Below, in pieces: positions 15,178-19,935 of a stretch of 19,935 bases of DNA. A program made the position numbers and the translations under genes. Each line of letters starts with the position of its first letter. Positions within the stretch are counted from its first letter, which is position 1. Source of the stretch: an uncultured Clostridia bacterium (GTDB taxonomy: Bacteria; Bacillota; Clostridia; Saccharofermentanales; Saccharofermentanaceae). The stretch is taken from contig CAMNNN010000004.1 of the NCBI GenBank assembly GCA_946545505.1, forward strand, positions 1-19,935, read 5' to 3'. Under the pieces are notes generated by a model that was not told the origin of the DNA, ran no database searches, and saw nothing but the letters and a program-made list of their open reading frames with translations.

Positions 15178-16044
15178 ATGGCAGATGAAGGTTTGGATGT
15201 TTTCAGAACAGTTGCCGGCTGCGGCAATAACGCAGCTGCTGCGAGAGTGCTCAACAAAGATCCGTCCTGTATATCGAGGACGATATCCGGGCTTGAGAAG
15301 GACTACGATACCAAGCTTTTCGACAGGAGAAGAAAGCCGTTTACGCTGACTGAATCAGGCCTGTTCCTCGTAAACATGATAGACAACGGATTAAGCACGG
15401 AGCAGAAGCTGAGGCGCTTTGTTGAAGAGCGTTCTTCAAGGCAGATCAGAATCGGCTATTCCTTCCCTTTCTCATGGCACACGTTGTCACGGAAGATAAG
15501 CAAACTTAAGAGGAATGATCCGGATATCATGTTCCGGGTAAGCTTCGCCGATAAGACACACATAAGAAATCTGCTGTTCGAGAATCAGCTCGACCTCGCC
15601 GTGCTTCCGGACAAACTTCACTTCAGGGACTATAAGATATTCGAGATAATAAGCGAATACGAATGGGGGGTCGCAGTACCTTCGGGAGTTCCGGTAACAG
15701 ACAAGCAATACGTTGAGCCGTATGACCTCGAGATGCTGCCTTTGCTCGTGCCCGCCGAACAGACGTGTACCGAAGCGATCAGCATGTGGTTCGGCGACAG
15801 TATCAAGGCTCTTCGTGCTGACAGCTACGACAGTACGGAGACCATGATCGGCATGATGAACGAAGGATTCGGTTATGCATTCGCGCCCAGGGCTGATATA
15901 CCGACACTGAGCAAAAACAACATCACATTCTATCCTTGCAGTCCGAAGATAATGACTTCACTTTATGTTTATACAAGATGGAATAAAGACATGTCGGAAG
16001 AACTTAAGACATTCCTTCTCTCACCCGAAGGTCAGATCATATAA
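15178..16044 (+). CDS. LysR-family transcriptional regulator
   Basis: The protein is 288 residues, close to the usual 300. The N-terminal winged helix-turn-helix is recognisable: LDVFRTVAGCGNNAAAARVL at 6-25, SCISRTISGLEKDYDTKLFD at 30-49 and RKPFTLTESG at 52-61. Residues 88-285 form the two-lobed periplasmic-binding-like effector domain, starting with QIRIGYSFPF and including LDLAVLPDKL and MIGMMNEGFGYAFAPRADIP. No effector can be inferred. ATG at 15178 has a GGAGGGG SD seven bases upstream. It follows the Sel1-like gene by 30 bases instead of being divergent from a target, which is less usual for LysR regulators. Its 3' end overlaps the convergent HAD gene by eight bases. Confidence 0.9.
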   Translation: MADEGLDVFRTVAGCGNNAAAARVLNKDPSCISRTISGLEKDYDTKLFDRRRKPFTLTESGLFLVNMIDNGLSTEQKLRRFVEERSSRQIRIGYSFPFSWHTLSRKISKLKRNDPDIMFRVSFADKTHIRNLLFENQLDLAVLPDKLHFRDYKIFEIISEYEWGVAVPSGVPVTDKQYVEPYDLEMLPLLVPAEQTCTEAISMWFGDSIKALRADSYDSTETMIGMMNEGFGYAFAPRADIPTLSKNNITFYPCSPKIMTSLYVYTRWNKDMSEELKTFLLSPEGQII

Positions 16045-16816
16045 GCCCCAGGTAAGTCAGCGCATTAAGAACACCGTCATCGTGAATGTTGCTCGTGACA
16101 TGGTCTGCCGCTTCCTTCGCCTTGTCGGCACCGTTGCCCATAGCCACGGAGAAGCCGGCGACCTCGAACATATCGACATCATTAGCGCCGTCGCCAATCG
16201 CTATAGTGTCCCTGATGTCGATACCCTTAAGAGCGCACAGCTTGCGGATACCTGTACCTTTCGAGAAACCCTTGGGGACCATCTCCACGATAACGTCATT
16301 GTGCTCGATAAAGTCGTAATCATTCTCGAGGGCCTTGTAGCAGGAGTGCTTGTCGCAGTCTGTCATGTCACATGAAAGTTTCGAGATGACCCAGCTGCCG
16401 TAATTGCCGCTTAAGGACTTCCGGCGTTCTCCGAGGTCCCTCATCACCTTCCTCCCGTAAGGGTCATCCTTGAACTCATCGTAATCCATGTAGAGGTACT
16501 CGGGACCTTCAAGTATCGCGCGGAATCCGAATCGCTTCACGGTATCCACGGTACGCACCGCCGTCTCATCCGGGATGATATACTCCGCCAGCACTTCCCC
16601 GTCAGCTTCCACTCTCGTGCCCAGACCCGAGACTATGCCGTCGAACCCGAGCGAAAGCAGGTTGGGTTTGGTTATGTAGCCGCGAGTTCTTCCCGTACAT
16701 AGATAAGCCTTATGGCCGTTTCCGCGCAGCAGCCGGACCGCACGCGCAGTCGATTCGGGGATAATGCTTCTGAAGTCCCACAGCGTACCGTCTATATCAA
16801 AGAAGACGTGTTTCAA
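16037..16816 (-). CDS. Cof-type HAD hydrolase (sugar/nucleotide phosphatase-like)
   Basis: The 259-residue protein carries all four HAD motifs: FDIDGTLWD (6-14; D7 nucleophile, D9 acid/base), LCTGR (39-43), the lysine in PKGFSKGTGI (K186), and IGDGANDVDM (207-216). The C2-type cap between about 85 and 180 places it in the Cof/YbjI-like subfamily, cytoplasmic phosphatases of sugar phosphates, nucleotides or FMN. The specific substrate is unknown. The start is TTG at 16816, overlapping the stop of the GGDEF-EAL gene as TTGA, with GAGGAA eight bases upstream inside that gene. It is the last gene of the nrdD-nrdG operon. Confidence 0.92.
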   Translation of the reverse strand: MKHVFFDIDGTLWDFRSIIPESTARAVRLLRGNGHKAYLCTGRTRGYITKPNLLSLGFDGIVSGLGTRVEADGEVLAEYIIPDETAVRTVDTVKRFGFRAILEGPEYLYMDYDEFKDDPYGRKVMRDLGERRKSLSGNYGSWVISKLSCDMTDCDKHSCYKALENDYDFIEHNDVIVEMVPKGFSKGTGIRKLCALKGIDIRDTIAIGDGANDVDMFEVAGFSVAMGNGADKAKEAADHVTSNIHDDGVLNALTYLGLI

Positions 16817-18813
16817 ATATATTCCTCGGAAACAGGCAGCGTTCCTGCCGTGATCTTAACAAGAGCCTCCTTGAGAGGCATAGGTTTGCCGAACAGATAT
16901 CCCTGAAGTCTCTCACAGCCGATGCTCTTAAGATACTCTGCAGCCTCGATAGTCTCGACACCCTCCGTGAGTGTATGCATACCGAGATCGTTTGCCATCG
17001 ATACGACATTCTTAAGGACGGCCTTGGTCTTCTCCTCCTTCTCATGGAAACTCGACAGGAATACCATGTCGATCTTCATGACATCGAAGCTGAAGTCTTT
17101 CAGTACATTAAGCGACGAATAACCTGAACCGAAGTCGTCGAGCCACAGAGGGAATCCCAGGGACTTAAGTCTGTCGAGATCTCTGTGCAGTGATTCGAGT
17201 TTGTCGGACAGCGCACTCTCCGTAACCTCTACGTGTATCATCTCGGGAAGGATGTTGTATTTTCTCGTGCATGAGCAAAGAAGATCAACAACGTCAGTGA
17301 GTTCGAAGTCGAGTCTCGAGAAGTTAAGTGATACGGGCACGGCGGGTCTGCCGTTATCCATGAGCCATCTTAAGTCTCTGCAGACGGTCTCCACCACTAC
17401 CATGTCGATCTTGTGGACCTGATGATATTCCTCGAGGACCGGGATAAACAATGACGTCGGCAGGAAGCCGTACTTGGGATCTTCCCACTTCGAGAGAGCC
17501 TCATATCCGCACAGCTTTCTGTTCTTCGCCCAGCATACAGGCTGGTAATATACTTTGATGTCTCCTCTGTCGATGGCGGCATCAACATTGTTTACGATGT
17601 ACTGACGCATGATGAACTTGTTGTCCAGTTCCTCATCATACTCGCAGTAATCCTGATCGTAATGTTTCTTGATGGAATTGCACGCATAACGCGCTCTGTC
17701 ACATGCTACGGTCGGATCGATGTTACGGTCCTTAACCATGTAGCCGCCGGCCTTAAGACCTGTCTGCGTATCGAAGCCGCAGTCGTATATGTACGTACGC
17801 AGAGCCGTGATCCTCTTCTCGAGATCTTCTTTATCGCACAGAACTACGAAATGATCGTCACCCTGACGTCCAACGAGACCATCGTAGAAAACATCAATTA
17901 TCTGTCCCGCGAATTTCTTGATAAATGAGTTGCCGGCGTCGAATCCGTACTTCTCGTTAATAGGTCTGAAGTTCTCCACGTCGAGATAGACAAAAACCTG
18001 ACGCAGATATTGTGTCTGAGGATCCTTAAGGATCTCGATAGCTCTCTTTCTGAAAAAGCTCATGTTGGCAGCGCCCGTAAGCTCATCCTTAACAGCTGTC
18101 TCGGCGAGGTGCCTGTTGGTTGCCATCAAAGTCTCATCCTTAAGAGCCTCGTTGTGCTTCTGGCTGTAAGCACTGATACTCGTGACCATGATGGAGATAG
18201 CGATGATGACATAACCCGTGATGAATCTCGAGCCCAGGGATGCTCCGGTCTCGATAAAGAGCATCAGATAGAACAATCCGAATGTGCCTGCCACAATAGT
18301 GATCGATACAAACGGTCTCCAGGCGAGAATACAAATAACTATAAGCTCCATCGCTACGAATATCATAATCGTTCCTTCATCTCTGAATTCGTTCAGGGAG
18401 ATGAAGAATCCGAACATAAGACATACGGCTGAGAAGATGATAACCGTCGAATATGACAACGGCGCGAGTCTGTTGGTCTTGATATTCAGAAGATCTTTGT
18501 TCGCATATGAGAACGACAGCGCGCATGTGAAGATAACGACTACGCACAGTACCATATGAGTGAAATAACTTGTCTGTGAAGAATCAAGTCCCGAGTAGTG
18601 GATCAGGGTGTACTTAACAATGATGATTAAAGCTATGGCGAGAACCAGTGCGGACATATAGAGGATAGCACGCGTGTTACTGCTTACCATGTATTCTCTC
18701 ATGGCATCGCTTTGCTTTCCGAGTCCTAATAACCTGAATGTCTTCTGCTTGAAGCTCTCTTTAGGTTTCCCGGTGCTTTGTTCTCTCAGTTTGTCGCCTG
18801 AACCTCGTTCCAA
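16813..18813 (-). CDS. Membrane GGDEF-EAL protein, probable c-di-GMP phosphodiesterase with degenerate GGDEF
   Basis: The 666-residue protein has about six transmembrane helices (49-71, 82-103, 118-140, 147-165, 171-189, 197-216), a GGDEF domain (about 240-395) and an EAL domain (about 405-655). The GGDEF site reads GRQGDDHF at 315-322 instead of GRxGGDEF, and the metal/substrate segment reads DVENFRPINEKYGFDAGN, with Phe for the usual His and Asn for the final Asp, so cyclase activity is unlikely; it may act as a regulatory GTP-binding or dead domain. The EAL domain looks intact: E438-A-L, N497, E529/E532, D559-D560 in DDFGSGYSSL, K580 in KID, E617 in TEGVET, and Q637-GYLFGKP. The expected reaction is hydrolysis of c-di-GMP to pGpG. 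The TTG start at 18813 overlaps nrdG by 28 bases; an alternative ATG at 18702 would trim 37 basic, soluble residues and keep all helices. Confidence 0.92.
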   Translation of the reverse strand: MERGSGDKLREQSTGKPKESFKQKTFRLLGLGKQSDAMREYMVSSNTRAILYMSALVLAIALIIIVKYTLIHYSGLDSSQTSYFTHMVLCVVVIFTCALSFSYANKDLLNIKTNRLAPLSYSTVIIFSAVCLMFGFFISLNEFRDEGTIMIFVAMELIVICILAWRPFVSITIVAGTFGLFYLMLFIETGASLGSRFITGYVIIAISIMVTSISAYSQKHNEALKDETLMATNRHLAETAVKDELTGAANMSFFRKRAIEILKDPQTQYLRQVFVYLDVENFRPINEKYGFDAGNSFIKKFAGQIIDVFYDGLVGRQGDDHFVVLCDKEDLEKRITALRTYIYDCGFDTQTGLKAGGYMVKDRNIDPTVACDRARYACNSIKKHYDQDYCEYDEELDNKFIMRQYIVNNVDAAIDRGDIKVYYQPVCWAKNRKLCGYEALSKWEDPKYGFLPTSLFIPVLEEYHQVHKIDMVVVETVCRDLRWLMDNGRPAVPVSLNFSRLDFELTDVVDLLCSCTRKYNILPEMIHVEVTESALSDKLESLHRDLDRLKSLGFPLWLDDFGSGYSSLNVLKDFSFDVMKIDMVFLSSFHEKEEKTKAVLKNVVSMANDLGMHTLTEGVETIEAAEYLKSIGCERLQGYLFGKPMPLKEALVKITAGTLPVSEEYI

Positions 18814-19325
18814 AGTACCACTTCGCCTTTTTCGCGCGTTTTAATCATATCTATTATACGCTGATTTGACGAACCTCGGTACACCAAACTTATGTCCTTC
18901 TTGGATAAAATAAACCTACCGTCAACGAGAACATCAACATAGCTTAAGATCTCGTCCGTCACCTCGCATCTGGGGTGGCTTCCGTCGACCAGAAGCTCCT
19001 TATCGTAATAGAATCCCGTGAATGCCCACAGGTTCTTGTCAGGAAAGCGCTTCTTGTATTCCCTGATGAAAGGTGCCAGAGCACGCTGATTCTCAGGCTC
19101 GAAGGGTTCGCCTCCGAGCAGCGTGAGACCTGTTATATAGTCGTGATCAAGTAATGAGAATATCTCCTCTTCAGTCTGCCTGGTGAACTCCTGTCCGTGA
19201 CAGAAATTCCATGTATCCGGATTAAAGCAGCCTTCACATCTGTTGGTGCATCCCGACACGAACAGAGTGACCCTGACTCCGGTTCCGTTCGCGATATCGC
19301 AGTCTTTTATGGCACTGTAATACAT
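18786..19325 (-). CDS. nrdG: Anaerobic ribonucleoside-triphosphate reductase activating protein (radical SAM)
   Basis: NrdG uses a [4Fe-4S] cluster and S-adenosylmethionine to generate the glycyl radical on NrdD. The 179-residue length is normal. The radical SAM cysteines are C26, C30 and C33 in SGCTNRCEGCFN, the CxxxCxxC spacing. LTLLGGEPFEPEN at 68-80 is the SAM-binding GGEP motif, and LVDGRFI near 132-138 and SSNQRIID at 151-158 are conserved NrdG blocks. ATG at 19325 has AGAGG about nine bases upstream and lies 32 bases after nrdD. A small CCTC-GTAA-GAGG hairpin is possible over that SD. Its 3' end overlaps the proposed TTG start of the GGDEF-EAL gene. Confidence 0.96.
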   Translation of the reverse strand: MYYSAIKDCDIANGTGVRVTLFVSGCTNRCEGCFNPDTWNFCHGQEFTRQTEEEIFSLLDHDYITGLTLLGGEPFEPENQRALAPFIREYKKRFPDKNLWAFTGFYYDKELLVDGSHPRCEVTDEILSYVDVLVDGRFILSKKDISLVYRGSSNQRIIDMIKTREKGEVVLWNEVQATN

Positions 19326-19357
19326 ACGTCAGACCTCTTACGAGGAGGCGTAAGGCA

Positions 19358-19935
19358 TCAAAGGTGCATTACGCGCTCTCTAATCTCCTGTGTTCTTCCC
19401 TGGTTCCAGAACTGTGTTCCGATATAACCGCAGGTTCTTCTTGCTACATTAAGCTTATTCTCATCGTCATTGCCGCACTTAGGGCATACCCATACGAGTT
19501 TTCTGTCTCTCTCCTCGATCTGGATCTCGCCGTCGTATCCGCATACCTGGCAGTAGTCGGACTTCGTGTTGAGCTCGGCATACATGATGTTGTCGTAGAT
19601 GAACTTCATTACATCCATAACGGCATCGATGTTCTGCTGCATGTTGGGAACCTCGATATAAGAGATGGCACCGCCGGGAGAGAGTCTCTGGAACTTACTC
19701 TCGAGCTTAAGCTTATCGAAAGCATTGATCTGCTCCGTTACGTGGATGTGGTAGCTGTTCGTGATGTAGTTCTTGTCCGTTACACCCTTGATGATACCGA
19801 ATCTTCTCTGGAGAGCCTTCGCGAACTTGTATGTTGTGGACTCGAGAGGAGTACCGTAAATGGAGTAGTCGATGTTCTCAGCTGCCTTCCACTTGGCGCA
19901 TGCGGCGTTCAGTGCCTCCATGACCTTGAGACCGA
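19358..19935 (-). CDS. nrdD: Anaerobic (class III) ribonucleoside-triphosphate reductase, C-terminal part, cut by right window edge
   Basis: Reduces ribonucleoside triphosphates to deoxyribonucleotides without oxygen, using a glycyl radical. About 192 C-terminal residues of a roughly 700-residue enzyme are in the window; the frame is open to base 19935. The zinc site is CQVCG and CPKCG, and the glycyl radical motif is RRTCGYIGTQFWNQGR, where the Gly of CGY carries the radical. The segment IYGTPLESTTYKFAKA is part of the conserved C-terminal barrel. An internal ATG at 19921 is not the real start, because the frame and the family similarity continue upstream. It is the first visible gene of the nrdD-nrdG-GGDEF/EAL-HAD operon; its promoter lies outside the window. 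Confidence 0.97.
   Translation of the reverse strand, partial: GLKVMEALNAACAKWKAAENIDYSIYGTPLESTTYKFAKALQRRFGIIKGVTDKNYITNSYHIHVTEQINAFDKLKLESKFQRLSPGGAISYIEVPNMQQNIDAVMDVMKFIYDNIMYAELNTKSDYCQVCGYDGEIQIEERDRKLVWVCPKCGNDDENKLNVARRTCGYIGTQFWNQGRTQEIRERVMHL

Noticed and set aside
19358..19921. A complete small gene starting at ATG 19921
   Set aside because: The frame continues to the window edge and the product is the C-terminal part of NrdD with zinc site and glycyl radical motif, so it is a partial gene.
1..19935. Mobile element, prophage or CRISPR island
   Set aside because: No transposase, integrase, phage gene, terminal repeat, attachment-site duplication or spaced direct-repeat array was seen; codon use looks even across the window.

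Overview
The window reads as chromosomal DNA from a strictly anaerobic, low-to-mid GC Bacillota, most likely class Clostridia. The reasons are strong AGGAGG-type ribosome binding sites, frequent GTG/TTG starts, a class III (anaerobic, glycyl radical) ribonucleotide reductase with its activase, a Bacillota-type class II GalT, a Clostridia-style double zinc-ribbon membrane protein and a DUF4236 protein. I cannot name the genus from sequence alone. No rRNA, tRNA, CRISPR array, insertion sequence or prophage gene is visible. Gene density is very high, and the largest intergenic gap (176 bp) is a divergent regulatory region.

Layout, left to right. (1) 1-2712, minus strand: a TetR-family regulator, a GT-B/GT28-like protein of unknown function and a MelB-type sugar:cation symporter (cut by the left edge) form a tight three-gene operon. 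(2) 2889-5637, plus strand: galK and galT, the Leloir steps from galactose to UDP-galactose/glucose-1-phosphate, fired from the shared 176-bp region. That region holds three AGTTTCC half-sites, two of them arranged as a perfect inverted repeat. (3) 5722-7182: a multi-pass membrane PP2C/SpoIIE-type phosphatase ending in an intrinsic terminator whose stem contains its stop codon. (4) 9344-7240, minus strand: branched-chain aminotransferase, DJ-1/PfpI protein and GNAT acetyltransferase as one operon. (5) 9447-11565: a zinc-ribbon membrane protein and a YfcE/MJ0936-type phosphodiesterase; its promoter lies back to back with that of ilvE. (6) 13441-11552, minus strand: DUF4236 protein and an EamA-type permease. 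(7) 13546-16044: a Sel1-repeat-like protein of unknown role and a LysR-type regulator. (8) 19935-16037, minus strand: nrdD (cut by the right edge), nrdG, a membrane GGDEF-EAL protein whose GGDEF signature is degenerate but whose EAL residues look complete, and a Cof-type HAD phosphatase, all tightly spaced or overlapping.

Functionally this is a mixture of galactose/galactoside use, amino-acid metabolism, DNA precursor synthesis and membrane signalling. The least explained items are the GT28-like protein sandwiched between a TetR regulator and a MelB-like transporter and divergent from galKT, the Sel1-like protein with novel flanking domains, and the coupling of a c-di-GMP phosphodiesterase to the anaerobic reductase operon. 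None of these is proven to be a new system; they are the places I would look first.
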